Positions 20,761-34,011 of a DNA stretch of 64,000 nucleotides are shown here, piece after piece. The position numbers and the translations under genes are program-made. The notes beneath the pieces were generated by a model. That model was not told where the DNA came from. It was given only the letters and a program-made list of their open reading frames with translations, and did not search any database. The stretch covers positions 46,887,947 through 46,951,946 of the forward strand of contig NC_023756.2 of assembly GCF_000499845.2 (NCBI RefSeq), written 5' to 3'. This DNA is from Phaseolus vulgaris. Taxonomy: Eukaryota; Streptophyta; Magnoliopsida; Fabales; Fabaceae. The stretch's first letter is position 1. Every line of letters begins with the position of its first letter.

Positions 20761-21855
20761 TAATAGCCCCACCTTCTTCCCCATGATGAGCCCAATTCCT
20801 CACCCAATGGCCCAACTCATTCTTCAAGCAAACCTAACCAATTTGAAGAAAAACTTTTCACTAAGTGAGAGGAATTTTTTTAAGGAGTGTAAAAGTATTA
20901 TTTTTTATTACCACAGTGAAAAGTACTGTTACTGAATGTATATTTTTTATGAGTGGAGGTAGTAAATGTAAGGTGCAAACACCAATCAAAATAAAGAACT
21001 ATATTTTAAATTAAAATTTTCTGTTTTATTTCTTTTGTATTCTTCTATAATTGCTCTAGTGCAATCCTACCCCAAACAATATATATGTATGACTTTTTCT
21101 ATAAATTTAGGGAAATGAAAATAAAATTTATATTTCCCTATTTTGATTTATTTTGACTATTTGTATTTTATTAAATGCATTGAACATTATTAAAATTGAT
21201 TTTCAAAATAAGGTTGAAAACAGCATTAATATGTATGTTTTCTTTAAAAGTCAAAATATGAAATGAATGATTATGATTTACTCTTCCACACCAACCCATT
21301 CAAGTTTTCTCTTCTCATTGGCATTCAAATAATTAAATCAAAACCTTCATTAAAAAACTTTTTCATGATGCACATGCTGCTGGAAGTATAAATAAAACTA
21401 AAAACTTTCATTGTAGAAAGTGGAAAAAAAAAACTCCCTATAGTCTCTGAGTTGATTTTAAGAACAGCATTTCATGCACTGCACATGGTTGCTAGCTTTC
21501 TGTGTGGTGGTCAATGTTGTGAGAAGCAAGTAAAAACCATGTTCATCACCATATACTGTCGTCTAGAAAACACTTGAATATTAAAATCAAGTAAAAGTCA
21601 TTTTCACTGTGAAATTTATAAATTAGAATTAATTTGGACACATTTCAAGAACTTTTATCAATTCAAAAATCCAACTTCAAAACAAATATCTTTTAGTCAT
21701 TTGCTTAATTGAGACACTTGTCACTCTGTCATTTCTTCAATGAGTGGCATCCTTTACAAATGTGCCTGCCCATCACATCAACCCTTTGCATAGTTGGGTG
21801 TGCCATTTATCTCAAACCTAATCTGAAAAATCTCAACCATTTATGAGCCATTTTG

Positions 21856-21860
<5 letters not shown>

Positions 21861-21895
<35 letters not shown>
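21861..21895. repeat. (TA)17 microsatellite
   Basis: An uninterrupted TA dinucleotide run of 35 bases in the region upstream of the ABIL gene. Confidence 0.95.
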
Positions 21896-21899
<4 letters not shown>

Positions 21900-22392
21900 T
21901 GGTACAGATGTAAATGCAACATTACCTTGTCCTTTATCAAAAGAATTTTAGAAGATAATCCAAATCAGTAGTTCTAAGCTTCAATGTTTTGTTCAGTCAA
22001 TTTTCAAAAGGGTATAAAATAAAATGTGTAATGGAAGTACTAGTGTAGTGTCAGCCATAACAATGCCTTTTAACATAAAAGCTCAACAAAAGAGAAAAAA
22101 CAGAATGTCACGGGACTGAAACTGTTGTTTGTCACGTTCCACCATATGTTTTGTTCTTGCTAATCAGCTCTTTAATGATTTTTGTTTGTTTCAACATGGC
22201 ACAACACAAACCTAGATTACTGACATGAGTCCTCTTCGTCACTTCCTTATAAGATGCACACAAATAAGCCATGTAGTTTAGTCATATACACATCCACAGC
22301 TCTCATTCTGCATAAGGAAAAGATAAGGAACTCCCAAGCATTATTTTCACAGCTTAAACTCTTGTTTGTTCCTCTGAATCAGCAGCAAGAGG

Positions 22393-22495
22393 ATGGAGGT
22401 GAGTTTCAAGTCTCCTTGCCTTGATAAACCAGAAGCTGATGCTGAAGTAGAAGAAGACATGCGCTTTCAAAAGTCTTTTCAGGTACTTGTGTTTC

Positions 22496-22531
<36 letters not shown>

Positions 22532-24611
22532 CATACATGCAGAAGTAATGTGCTGTATGTATTTCTACAGTCTGTTAATGAAGTTCCATGTTTTGGTTAT
22601 GGTGGTTGTAGGAACTAAGAGGGCTGCAGTCTCAGCTGCACCATGCTGCAGATTATTGTGAAACAACTTTCTTGAAAAGTGAAGCTAAGAGAGAGTGAGT
22701 TCCTCTATACCTATATGAATGTTATTTTCTGCCTTTTGCTTTAGCCTTGTGTTTTTATCTTTGACAGTTTGCTATGAGGTTCAAGATTCATTTCTCCCTT
22801 GCTATGGTGGTCCATGTGTACATGGCAAGATTTTAGTCATTAATTTTTTTTCTCTTTGTTTTGAATAATTTACAAACATTTGTGATATCTGAGCGAGATT
22901 TTACTTAATTTAACCTTATAAAAATGATTTATTAGTTGATATTTGCATGTATCTATATACTCTATTTTTTTCATATCCCTCCACAACTGGGTTTTCAAAC
23001 ATGTTCTGTTATACATCATTTTCATTTCTAATTTTGTTAGAGTTTGTTCTGTGACCCTTGACTGAGTGGAATTTGTGTACATTGCAGTGTGATGGAAAAC
23101 ACAAAAGAATACATATGCAGGGCCATAGTCACTGTAGTTGATCATCTCGGAAACGTCTCAGCTACTCTTGAAGGCCTTATTTCTCAAACAAATGCATTTT
23201 CTGAGGCTGAGTCACGAATCCAGTGCCTCAAACAAGTTAGTATTCTTACTTTGCACTTGTTCAAAATATACATTACAGCATGTTATCTAAAAATTAGAAT
23301 TTGCATAGAAAACAGAACAATGATGTTCTCAAATCAATTTGTAACATTAAACCACTTATACATGCTAGCCAATAGTTTGTTTATTTTGCTGATTGATTTA
23401 TGTTTATTTGAAAAAAGTAACTTGTTATTCACAGGATATCTTACACATCAGTGATGAAAAATGTATGATCACAAATGTGATAATAGATTACTAGTTTCCA
23501 TAGAAAAAGTACAAAACTAATGTAAGAATATCATTGCCATAAAATATATGTTACAATGGAGAAGAAAAAGACATAAAACTTTAACATATGTAGCAAATCC
23601 TTAACAGTTACTTGAATGGACCTTTTCAACAGAGACTTTTCTCGTGTGAACAATATGCTGATAAGCTTGAGCTCACAAAGATGAGATGGAGGGAGAAAGT
23701 GCCAAGATTCCATTCTCGATATTTATCTTCACGTAAAGATTTGATGCACCTTTTAATTCTTTTGAAAGGGACAAAAGTGTTTCTAATCAAGTACATTATA
23801 TTGTCAGTCCATTAATGTTTTTCCATTTATTTGTTGTTGTTTTTTACCTTCTTTCTATGAACAGCACCCATCCTAGAGAGATCAAGCAGTGAGAGATTAA
23901 GGTACTCATTCCTCAATACCCTCATGAATCTGACAGTAGTTAATGTCTGAACTGAACAAATGTTTTCTAATTGTCAGAACCAAGAAAGAGCATGACATTC
24001 TCATCATGAAAATGAACTATATTTTACATTTCACTTTGGTCTTCAATATATTCTTATTTTATCCAATGCAGAGATTCTAAAACCAAAGATCCCTCAAAAG
24101 TAGAAGATAAACACATACTAGATAAGCAGGAGGAATTGCCACTTTTCTTGTACACCCAAAAGCCATATGCAGATAAGAATTTGAAGCCAACCAATGTTAC
24201 TACATTGAACAAACATAGCAATTTGACCATGGGTACAACATCATGTTCTTCTAATGTGAAAAGTGTAATATTTTGTTATTCTACACGGCTTTCTTTTTAG
24301 TTGCATCTCTAACATAATTTTCTTTCCATTCTAAAACTATAGTGGTACCTGTTCGGGACGGTTTATCAGTCTTAACAAAAGTTTCAAATCCTACATTTCA
24401 TTTTCAAGTGAGTTTGTTTTCTATACTCTAACCTGTTTCATGTTCAAGGTGCATGTTACCTAATAAATTGGTTTTTATGAGTCATAGATTTGTAGTTGTG
24501 AAAGGCTTTTATTTTCTTTTGTAGGGTTCCCAGAAGGTTGCACGCAATAGAAGATCCTTGCATGGCAGTGACATCTTATGGCTCATACGGCGTACTAAAC
24601 GAATCCAATGA
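22393..24611 (+). CDS. ABIL5: ABI-like protein (ABIL), SCAR/WAVE complex subunit
   Basis: Plant Abl-interactor-like protein, a subunit of the SCAR/WAVE complex that activates ARP2/3 actin nucleation at the cell cortex. Eight exons: 22393-22482, 22612-22694, 23088-23235, 23633-23732, 23865-23901, 24072-24232, 24343-24407, 24525-24611. Total 771 nt, 256 aa, all phases consistent and all borders GT/AG. The N-terminal helical region (FQELRGLQSQLHHAADYCET, then MENTKEYICRAIVTVVDHLG and SRIQCLKQRLFSCEQYADKL) is the conserved ABI homology segment. The middle is low-complexity. The C-terminus has the short conserved box RRSLHGSDILWLIRRTKR. The N-terminus and C-terminal box look most like the ABIL5 branch, but this subtype is from memory. 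Convergent with the RopGEF gene, with about 0.5 kb between stop codons. Confidence 0.88.
22497..22531. repeat. (CTAT)n microsatellite in ABIL intron 1
   Basis: Nearly nine perfect tetranucleotide units immediately after the first ABIL exon. Confidence 0.95.
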
Positions 24612-25143
24612 AAAACTATATTGATTGTAATTCAAGTGCTACTAGCCTTAAGTACTCATGGGGCAGTTCAATGCAAGTTATGATTCCAGAACCAAACATT
24701 ATTTGCAAATAGTTATATATTGAGGCACTTTGAAAGTAGTTAGTTTTAGAATTTTGGTAGCAAAAATCATCATGGTTATAATGATTTAGTTTCAGGCTTT
24801 TAGCACAAGTGAATGTTCATACTTTTTGAACTTGAACTTTTGAACATAACCAGGATTCAGGTACCAATAAACTGCAAATTGGGTTCCAATTAAGGGTGAA
24901 GATTTCAACGGTGATTTTACCAGGACTATGAATCTTCCACTATTTTGAAGTAAAGATATAAATAATTTACAACTAAGTCTGAGTTACATAATGTACAAGC
25001 GGGTTATAATAAGAAGCATAAGAAGGATCATACTCCTGCATAACCAAAGCCTCGATGAGTGTTTATACAATAGCTTCCCTTTTAATGTGTTCCAATATTT
25101 CTAATATTTCTTTTCCCTACCCCATTCCAATTTGTTATTGATA
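24612..25143. other. Short intergenic/3' UTR stretch between convergent ABIL and RopGEF
   Basis: Both genes end here tail to tail. Most of the 532 bases are probably 3' untranslated sequence. I see no further gene. Confidence 0.6.
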
Positions 25144-27642
25144 TTAATGTCGAGCCATGGGAGCTTTTAAAGCATTCAAATACTCAAGTTTCTCCAAATA
25201 GTAAGATTTCTGAGGGGCTGCACAATTAGGAGATTTAGTTGCATTCTTTTCATCTTTTTCATCCACATACTCATCAAAATCTCCTGTGGAGTTCCTTGTG
25301 TCCAACTCCTCCTTGATTGAACTCCAACCCATGAAGTCTGAGAGAGTCATTGAAGGTGGTGTCTCTGAAGAGTGAAAGTTCATATTTTCATCCAGAGAGT
25401 TTGGTGAAGTCTTCCCAGACACTGGTAAAGAATCCAATGAAATCCTTCTGCTGCTCATTACCAATGAAGGGTTCTTTGCCACTGAATCAGCATACAAGAC
25501 ATCCTCAATCCTTGACAAAACTGTGTAAGCCAGGCTTTCTATAACTCTTGAGTAGCTCTCTAGGATGGCTTGTCCCACATCCTGTGCTCATTTTGAAAGC
25601 ATTCAAAGTTTGTTAGTGATCATCTAGACATAATATTGTAACATGAACAAACTATTTGCAGTGTTGTTTTCACCTTGTTGTATTGTATTTTGCTAATGTC
25701 AAGTGAAGATTGTGGAAGTCCTGGGAACTGATGTTTGAGCATCAGCAATATGGTCTCAGCTCTCTCCTCAAAGAGTTCCCTCTTCTCTATGCTCACTGCT
25801 GAACTCCAGGAAGACTTACTATCCTTGTTGGTCATCTTCCTTCTCCATATCACAATGGAAGCTTCCATCCTATTCTTGAGGTCAAGCACCTTATGTTCTG
25901 TGGACATGTCCATTGTTGAGAGAAATTGCCCAGGATCAAAATATTCCACTGTAATGCTCTTGTAGATTGATTCGCCAAGGCTTTCTCTACCATTCTGACA
26001 AAGACATGAAGGAGAAGAAGATTGATCCCAGTTCCAAGTTTTGAGTGCTAATGAAATTATTAAGCCAATTAGAGATTCGTTTTGGTTTAATTATATTACC
26101 TTGGGGAGAGATTCAATATAGTTTTCAGGGATGGCCATTTCTGATAGTATCTGAGCATTTATTGCCATGGCTGCTTTAAGCACTTGGTTAACATTGTCCT
26201 TCTGGAAATGTATCCATTTTCCGGCCCCTTCAGACAGCCCTGTTGGGGAAACTTTAACTATTGGTAGCCACCATTTGTCACTCCTCCTTAGGCTGTTAGA
26301 GTTAGCCTCAGAATCCTCATCATTTTTAGAGACATACCAGAACTCATCTTGATCTCTAAAGTTGTGTAAGGTGTCCTGTTTCATCCATATCCAATTAGTC
26401 TCGAGTGTGAAGTGAAGTGAAGCCATTTGAATAAAGTGATTCAGATAAGATTTAACAACTTACAATGAGCATTGCATCAAGCTTGCGCAAGGCAGGGATG
26501 TTCATGAGCAGATCAATTCTTTGCCGAGTAGTCATGATCTGCACAATATCATAACATATTGCTTTATAGTTAGTAATATGTTAGTCTTAAATTTGGAGGG
26601 GTAAGAAGGTAGAGACATAATAAGGTTGCGTACCTCCATGCTTGATCCATCCTTAGCTATTTGTTGTGATGGAGCAAATTCAACAATATGATCAGTGACA
26701 GATAGAAGCCACTCAATTTCTTTTCTCCACCTTGACTTTCTGTCTGCGGACATTGGCTCCAGCTTTGATATTTCTCCAAAAACAGATGCTGCATTGCATC
26801 AGAAACAAGCAAATTATTGACTGCAAATTTCACTGAGACTTGAGAGAACAAATTTCAGTCAGTCACACTTTAAATATTCTTGTGTTTGAATTTGAATTGA
26901 GATGACTACAGTATCGATTAGTTATATATACATAAATCAAACCCCATGATTTAAATCACACTTCCTCTTCTGGAAAAGTGGAAACCATTTCAATCCCCTT
27001 ACAAGCTCTTAGGAACTATAAAATACTCAATTGACACACATTGATTGGAAGTAAAATAAAGGCATATACCAGCCAGGTTTGTTATGGCATTTGATAGAGC
27101 CAATGCTGAAGAAACACCATTCCCTGCACCTGACATGTCTTCTCCTAAAAGCAACTTAGCAAACCTTTCCTTCATCAAGTCAGAGTCTGAAATAAAAGTA
27201 CAAAAAAAGGCTTTTTAGCAATTTATGCCTAGTGTTCTTGATCTTCTTATAACTACTAACAAACACTTTATGATTTCATTTCATCACTTTGAGGGTGATC
27301 ATATTAATTTAACTGTTATCTGAAATCCAGCACAATATTGACTTGCATTAAAGTAGGAAGATCAAATATACCTGTTGGTTTCTTTGGAGGCATTCTAGGT
27401 ACTTCAACTCCCAAGCTTGCTGCTGGACTATGATCGCTATTTGGGACATGAAACTCCAAGGAGTGATTAAATGAGCTCCTAGAGTCAAGGCTTTTTGAGT
27501 ATATCCTCCCACTTTCACATGCTTCATCATGATCCTTATCACCTAAACCATGACCATGTTTCCCTGAATTCTCAAACATCCTTCTGAAATGAAAAGATTT
27601 GGATTTCTGCATGCTGCTTCGGTGATGAAAAGCCCGAACCAT
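25144..27642 (-). CDS. Rop guanine nucleotide exchange factor (PRONE domain)
   Basis: Plant-specific RopGEF that exchanges GDP for GTP on ROP/RAC small GTPases at the plasma membrane, usually downstream of receptor-like kinases, to drive polar growth. Seven exons: 27642-27372, 27186-27070, 26788-26634, 26538-26464, 26375-26100, 25994-25674, 25581-25144. Total 1653 nt, 550 aa, in phase. The variable N-terminus is about 90 residues and rich in His, Lys and Ser. The PRONE domain runs from about 93 ([18 protein letters not shown]) to about 440, with the conserved DKWWLP near 242, LDAMLIDTLHNF and [19 protein letters not shown] Ser-rich C-terminal tail with many SP/SL sites follows, where family members are autoinhibited and bind receptor kinases. 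The member number cannot be fixed; the N-terminus hints at the pollen-type RopGEF8-13 group. Confidence 0.93.
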
Positions 27643-29139
27643 CGTTGATCCGACCTTCTTTGAGTGTCACACTGTTACCTTTGTTTTTTTTAAAAAAAAA
27701 CAAAGGAACAAGTAGTTGGAAGGTGAAATGTTGGCCTTGAAGCTATGTTTGTTGTGTTCCCTCTTCTTGATGTTTATTTCCTTCAAAGTACTATTTGAGG
27801 AAAAAGAACCCCTTCTATAGAAAACTTATGTCAAAGAATGTCAGCAGAGAAACTTAAGAGAAAATGAATAACTTGATGTTGTTTCATAGAATTGTGGTGT
27901 TCATGTTTGAAGCAGATAATAGCAGTAATCTGTTGAGTTTGTTTCTGAATGAACGGATGAGAGGTTCATACTTCCATTGATTTCCATAAATGACAAGCAG
28001 AATCATCAATCTAACAATAGCTGTTTATTTCCATACTCTATTTCTCTGCCACCCCTTATAGAAACTGTTCTTGATCAACAAAACCAGTGCCAAAAATACA
28101 AAAACAAATTGAAGGAAAAGAAGTTCAAAGAGTGAATGGATGAAGAAAATTGAATATAACAGAATTTAGACAAATACATTGAATGGTTGACAATTTTTCT
28201 GTTAATTTGAAAATAAATTTGGATTAATTTACGGAGAGCAACAAAATGACTATAATTAGAACAGAACAAACTTAGCTACTATGCATATGATGATGGGGCT
28301 CCATTGTTCATGAAAAATATTTTTACAAGTTCTAAGTAAAAGAGAGATATCATAGAATAGTAAGATGGAATTATAATATGAAATTAAGAGTTTAAGTACT
28401 TGTGTAATTAAAACCTGACTCATCATTTAACGGGTTTAGGTGCATTCAATGATTTGCTCGTATTTGAACCGTATATTAATAAATTCTTTTATAAAAATTA
28501 AACTATGTATAAGATATATCATTAAAATTGCAATCTCAGTTGTAGTTTTGTAATGTTAAATAATATTCTTTTGGAATTTAGAGGTGGATAATGGTTGTCT
28601 TTAAAAGGCACTTCGAAAAGATTAAGGAAAGAATATGTATTTCTTTTATAAAAATGCTTTCATGTTAGACATGATTATGCAACTTGACATTTCAGGTAGG
28701 TTGACACCTCAAGTAACAATAATCATCTGCCTCCCATGAAAAAAATATTATTAGAAAAACTCATATGTTAATAAAAACGATACATAGGTAAACTATAACA
28801 TATTCATAAAGAATTTTAATAACATACTAGATGGAAGCCTATTATACCAATGAAATGATTCTCTATGAATAAATCATAAATTAGCCAACTCATCAAAATA
28901 TGTATTTAAATTGTTCTTGACCTTAATTTGTCAACAAAGTGAGACTATTGAACGTACTGGAATAAAGCCTCAGTCAAGAACTATGGGGAACAAGGATTCA
29001 TCTTGTCAAAGTCCAAATGAGCGAATATCCGTCTTTGGAATTACTTTTCCATTTCTACCATCAACGCCAATGTTTTAAAACTAGACAATATATACAAGTT
29101 TGAACTTTGTTCCTGCTAGGGAGATGAGACCTAGAGAAC

Positions 29140-29580
29140 TATTGAAGTCTTCGTCTTTCTCCTTCCTTCAGGTAGGTTGTTAGGGCTTCACCGGGATCCT
29201 TCTTGCCTTCGTGATACTCCTTCGGCTCTCAATCTCAGGTGAATGTCAAATGGAGGAGATATTGCATAAGGCACTCCGACGTCAAGTCAGTAAAGGGTAT
29301 TCGACACTCGGGTAGGTGTATAGTAATAATGACGTACTTGTTCCTTGGAATGTGTGTTATTTATATTATTTTAATGGGCTTACCTCATTGGGCCTGATTA
29401 GTGGAATGAATCACACTTATAGTTGCATTACCTATTACCTAATTGTTAATGGTAGTTTAACTTCACTGACCTTGGTTTGAGATATATGTGTCGGTCAGTC
29501 TGACCGTGCATGGTGTCTCCGACGGTTCGGTCAGAGTGTCTGAGACACGTCAGAATGTCGGTCAGCCCTGCCACTACAAA
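29140..29580. repeat. GC-richer repeat-like island, probable retrotransposon LTR remnant
   Basis: Composition rises sharply against the AT-rich surroundings (CACCGGGATCC, CACTCCGACGTCAAGTCAG, CGACGGTTCGGTCAGAG), with several GTCGGTCAG-type motifs between 29490 and 29570. The wording resembles LTR sequences of legume retrotransposons, but I cannot define ends, a primer site or a target duplication. Confidence 0.4.
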
Positions 29581-30315
29581 TTTTATTGGTGATAAATTGA
29601 TTCACTATTATTTTCCATTTAAATCCCTAAATTTATTATAATATTTTTGTTATTTAAATTCAAACTAGATAGATTTGGAACATTTTTATAATATTTTTTT
29701 TTGTTTTTTTAAACTCAAATATGGAGTTGAGCTTCTGAAAACATTGAAGCATTTTCAATGTAGTTTATATAATAGGTTAAAAAAAAGTTGGAGAACTAAA
29801 TATATATAGTTAAGTGAGTCAGCTCAGTTGTGTAGAGTTACAAAAATTATCATTTATCATAAATTAAACTATTTAATGAGTTCTACCCGTAGGAGTCAAT
29901 TTACTTAGTCGAAACTCTTAATTTTAAACATGTAAAAGATATATAAAGTCATGTTTATAATTTTCCAAAGGATTTTTAATTGCTGTTAAGAACAGTTAGA
30001 AACTAGATTTTTTTTTTTGTTTCACATGGATTCAAATCAATCAATCAAATTGAAATTTCAGTAATATTATAGAGTCGATTGAATTTATTGCCAAAAAAAT
30101 CTTCTACTCATATATCTACTTGTGCATACTTCTATAATTACACGTGATCCTCTGAAACATAAATTGAAATCTATGTGAAGACGTGTGTTTTGAAGTAGAC
30201 ATCAACGTAAGACACTAACTTCAACTTAAAAAGGAGGAAACATATGATTTTTTGGTCATGTCTCGCACCTTTCTTGGACATGGCATTATAGTAAAATTTA
30301 CTGTAATACTCATTA

Positions 30316-30407
30316 CCTAAATAATAGAGATTTACAAAATATAATATATTATTGAATGACCTAAATAAATAATAGAGATTTACAAAATATAATATATTAT
30401 TGAATGA
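30316..30407 (+). repeat. Tandem duplication of a 44/48-bp unit
   Basis: Two adjacent units, 30316-30359 and 30360-30407, both starting CCTAAATAA and ending ATATTATTGAATGA. They differ only by a 4-bp AAAT-type insertion in the second unit, so the duplication is recent. Confidence 0.9.
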
Positions 30408-31820
30408 AAATCGATTAAACAGTAATGACAAATATTTTATAGTTACGCAGTAACTATTCATATATAGAAATATCAATCCTCTCGGGAAGTAAATTTATCT
30501 CATTATTCATTTACTTATATACATATACAAAATTATTTGTATTCTAACTTATTTGAACGTCCAATAATCTTCTACAAATACATCATCACCGATGGAAAAA
30601 CTCGAAAATTTTTACCATATTCACATATACCTAGAAAGAATGACGGTCTATGTTTTATAAGAATATTAAAAAAATAAGTGTTTTTTATAAATGTTTATAA
30701 TTTTTTTTCTCTCATTTTTTATCAGTAATATCATGCAAGTAAATTCATCTACGTTTATCACATATTCAGTCGAGAGATTGGCAGAAAAAACATAAAATAA
30801 AAAATCTTTTCTTAATTCTAATGTCGCTTTTATTTATGTGAGATAACTTAGTTTAATAGAATTATAGTTTGCAATATAAAGAATTCACATGTGGGCCTCT
30901 CCTAACACTCTGTTTAACTCCATCTTGAAACAATATTAAAAAAAAGTAAAGAAACTTGAACAACATAAAATTTTATAATAATACAGAAAAAGATGTATTA
31001 TATTTTCCTCATTCATAAACTATTACAAGTAAAAAGCTGTGAATTTTTATGATAATTATTTAAATTTTTCATTCTAAAATCAAACTCTTCAACCTTTACC
31101 ACCTTCTGAGTCAAGAACTGGGAAAACAACCATTGAATTTAATTAACAATAGTTTATGCAATAAGTTGTTCTAAGCTTTTAAACATATGATTTGGTCAAC
31201 CTTTGGAAGATCTAGAACTAACTATTGACAAGAAAAAGGCAGAAGAAAAACATAAAATAAGAATCACTATTGACAAAGAGAGATGAACAACCACTTTGTT
31301 TAGCTTTATCAGTAACAGTCTCTAACTATCATTATCTTACCATGATTAGTTTACAGTTTTAATCATTTTCCTTATACATGCTGCATTATAAATGAGTTTA
31401 AGTATGAAATTATTGAAGAATTAGTTTCATATATATACAAAGTAGATAAAAACAAAGAAAGGCTACAAAAATATCAAATCAATGAGCATTGAGAGAAGAA
31501 GGTAGAGAACAAGATGTCTCATTCCCAACACTCATCATGGCTCACAAAAATACAAGCAGCAGCTGGCTTTTTATTGTTTTCTTTTGTAGCAGTGGGACCA
31601 TGTGTGTGAGAATCTCTGTTCAACATCATTCAAATCCAGATAACATTGTCATACATTCTTTTTCTCCAACACTTTCTACTTCACTTTTTTTTCAAATTAT
31701 ACAAACTTTCACTTAACTTACTATTATGCAGGTTAAGAATTATCTCAGTCGTTTTTATCTGCATAAAAATGTCACATAAATGGAGTTAAAAGAAGTTCAT
31801 AAAGTCTTTTTTTTCCTTGA

Positions 31821-31937
31821 TGGAGATCCCACCTCCACTAGATATTAGAGCCTTTCATTGTATATAAGTGGGTGCAAACCTCACCCCATTAGCCGGTTTT
31901 ATGAAGTTGAGTTAAGTTTAAAGTCCACTTTGTAACA
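31821..31937 (-). repeat. Dispersed legume repeat fragment, solo-LTR/TRIM-like
   Basis: Begins TGGAGATCCCACCTCC and ends TTTGTAACA. It contains AAGTGGGTGCAAACCTCACC, TTAGCCGGTTTTATG and TTGAGTTAAGTTTAAAGTCC, a string I recognise from memory as a very common repeat in legume genomes. TG...CA ends fit an LTR, but no target duplication is visible. Confidence 0.5.
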
Positions 31938-32018
31938 TGCCTTGTTAAAAAAGAACAAATTACATAACATTGAGTTGAAAACAATTTGAAATAATTTTAT
32001 TTTGTTTTTTTATTAAGA

Positions 32019-32473
32019 TTAAATATGTTTTTCATCCTTGTAATATAATACGAACATAAATATTTTTTTTTAATTATAAATCATGGAATCGTTCATTTTG
32101 ATATAAAAAAATAATCAATTTGAAAACATTGTAAAAAATGAAATTTCAGAATTTTTTTTCATACATATTATCGTGATGAACTTTAAATCATCAAGTGTAT
32201 GTAATATGAAAATGATTGGAATGAGTCATTTTGTATATGAAATTGATTCAATTTGAGGTTTCACTTTATCAATCAATCGGAAGTAGTTACTGCAGACATT
32301 AGTCTGCAATCAAAATAACGACGAATTTTGAAAAAACTATTAATTTTTTAAAAAACTAACAATCATATATATAGAATGACCAATTCTAATTATTTCTATA
32401 CTATGATTTAAATTTTGAAACAGGAATAAAAACTAATTTCGTGTTATAATACATTAAGTAAAAACAAATTTAA
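32019..32473. mobile_element. MITE-like element with terminal inverted repeats (copy 2)
   Basis: Begins TTAAATATGTTTTTCATCC and ends GTAAAAACAAATTTAA, inverted relative to each other, with homology extending inward (AATATAATACGAACAT against TTCGTGTTATAATAC). Related to 19492-19833; the shared core includes GAATGAGTCATTTTGTATAT. No coding capacity. Confidence 0.75.
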
Positions 32474-33357
32474 CCAAATTTATTATAAATATGTGCATTT
32501 GTTGGCTTTTCCCTTGTCACATGTTATAATTTTGAGTGAAGCAAATGTATTACCATGTAATGTCTCTGCACAAGCTCCACATGACAAGACATAACTGTAC
32601 TCAAGATTATTGCCTGCAAATGTTGCCACCTATACTTTGTCTAAGTTTAAATTCAAATTTTGCAGATGGTGTGTCTCCATAGAGATTTTGAAGATGTGGA
32701 AGAAACTTTGGACAAACAAAACACAATTGCTTTGTTTATCTTCCAATTATTTAATGCAAAGTTTGATTGATATATGAGAAGGGAAACCAAAAGTGTTGGT
32801 AGCTAATTAGCTTTTTGTGATTTTGTGACCCTTCTATTCTATATGCTACAAAGTAGTAGTAGTCTTCTTTTGTCTTCAATGTCTCAGTGAGATACGTATT
32901 TGCTAAATTTCATGATATCATGTTGCTCACATTTAATCAACCACAAATTTTGAAATTGAAGATACTTTCCTCTTTCATTCATGATTTCACTCTATTTGCT
33001 TAGCCACCAGAAATGAAGAGAACATGAAAAATTTGAATTAGATGATGGGGAATTGATTGGGGAAAGTTAACAGCTTAAAGCAGAAAAAAAAAGTTGCATT
33101 TAGTAGGGAAAAGGCTACACTGATTTTAGAGTTGAAGACCATAATTGAGGAATGGGCCAAGCTTACACGTCAATTTTTGTTTTCCTCGTTTGTCTAAATC
33201 CAACTGAGATGCAATTGCACATACTTTTTGCCCATCTTTGCAAGTTTTTATTTTGTAAAACTATGTCCCTTCATGAGGCGGGAAGCACAATACTTTCTTT
33301 CTATATATTTTTCACGATATTGATTTTGCGAGACCTGACAACTCGTGTAAGAGATTA

Positions 33358-34011
33358 GGGATGTCAATGCGGGCTAGTCCGTTCTACATAGGCTCACTTC
33401 ATGTTTGACTTACAAAATATGCACTGAGTTGGTTTGTCCTATACAAAGAATGTAGGTTCCTTTTACTAGTCCGTCCCGTATAAGAGGTAGACACGGGCCA
33501 GCCCACATGACCCACACGGGTTGCGAGTTATGCGCAATGAGTCTAAACGGGTGAGTAGACTAGATTAGTGAGTTTGTTTCATACATTTTTTTAGTAACAG
33601 GTCAGCCCACATGGCCTACACAGACTGCGAGTTATGCAGGATGAGCCTAAGCAGATCACTAGACTAGATTAGTGAGCTTGCTTGTTTGCTGGCAAAGATC
33701 CTGTTTAGTTGTGCGGTGCATGTCCTTTTTTGGGAGTGTGAGCTCATGGTGGGTTGTTGTAACTGTATTTGTGGGGCTTCTATATCTCGGACTGGTTTAT
33801 TTTGGTTGATTTGTAGTGTATCCTGTGTTGGTAGGGTGTTAGGAAACTTGTTTTGGGGTGTTTTGTATAAGGGTTGTGACACCCTGAAGTGTCTCATTTT
33901 ATTTTATTTATTCTTTGCTGATAAAAACAAAAAAGATTAGTGAGTTTGTTCCATACTTGTTAATAGCGGATTGCGGGGCGTCCTGCATGACCCGTCTTAC
34001 ATTGTCATCCA
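33358..34011. mobile_element. Non-autonomous hAT-like element (TIR GGGATGTCAATGCGGG)
   Basis: The left end GGGATGTCAATGCGGG is matched in inverted form by the right end CCCGTCTTACATTGTCATCC. Plant hAT-derived repeats commonly begin with a GGGTGTCAA-type terminus followed by CGGGC-rich text. Inside, a block of about 100 bp (GCCCACATGACC ... GATTAGTGAG) occurs twice (33499-33580, 33605-33680). An unrelated LINE-like fragment interrupts it at 33681-33934. The 8-bp target duplication expected for hAT elements is not clear. Confidence 0.6.
33681..33934 (+). mobile_element. 5'-truncated LINE 3' end, nested in the hAT-like element
   Basis: A 254-bp insertion bounded by a 14-bp duplication, GATTAGTGAGCTTG at 33667-33680 and GATTAGTGAGTTTG at 33935-33948 (one mismatch). 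It ends in an A-rich tail (GATAAAAACAAAAAA). Its text (GGGTTGTGACACCCTG, then TTTATTTATTCTTTGCTGAT) resembles the 3' untranslated end of plant L1-type LINEs. The truncated 5' end plus tail plus duplication fits target-primed reverse transcription. Confidence 0.7.

Larger units (their letters stand above)
15089..22392. other. 7.3-kb intergenic region between AIM1 and ABIL (divergent genes)
   Basis: AT-rich DNA with no convincing exons on either strand. It holds a direct repeat pair (16612-17172 and 18360-19033), a MITE-like element (19492-19833), an AT-palindrome repeat region (20150-20760) and a (TA)n tract (21861-21895). The promoters of AIM1 (left edge) and ABIL (right edge) must lie here, but no specific site is certain. 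Confidence 0.7.

Noticed and set aside
31537..31716. Small hydrophobic secreted-peptide-like frame (MAHKNTSSSWLFIVFF...)
   Set aside because: No conserved peptide motif, no cleavage-like region and no recognisable relative; the frame is short enough to be chance in AT-rich DNA.
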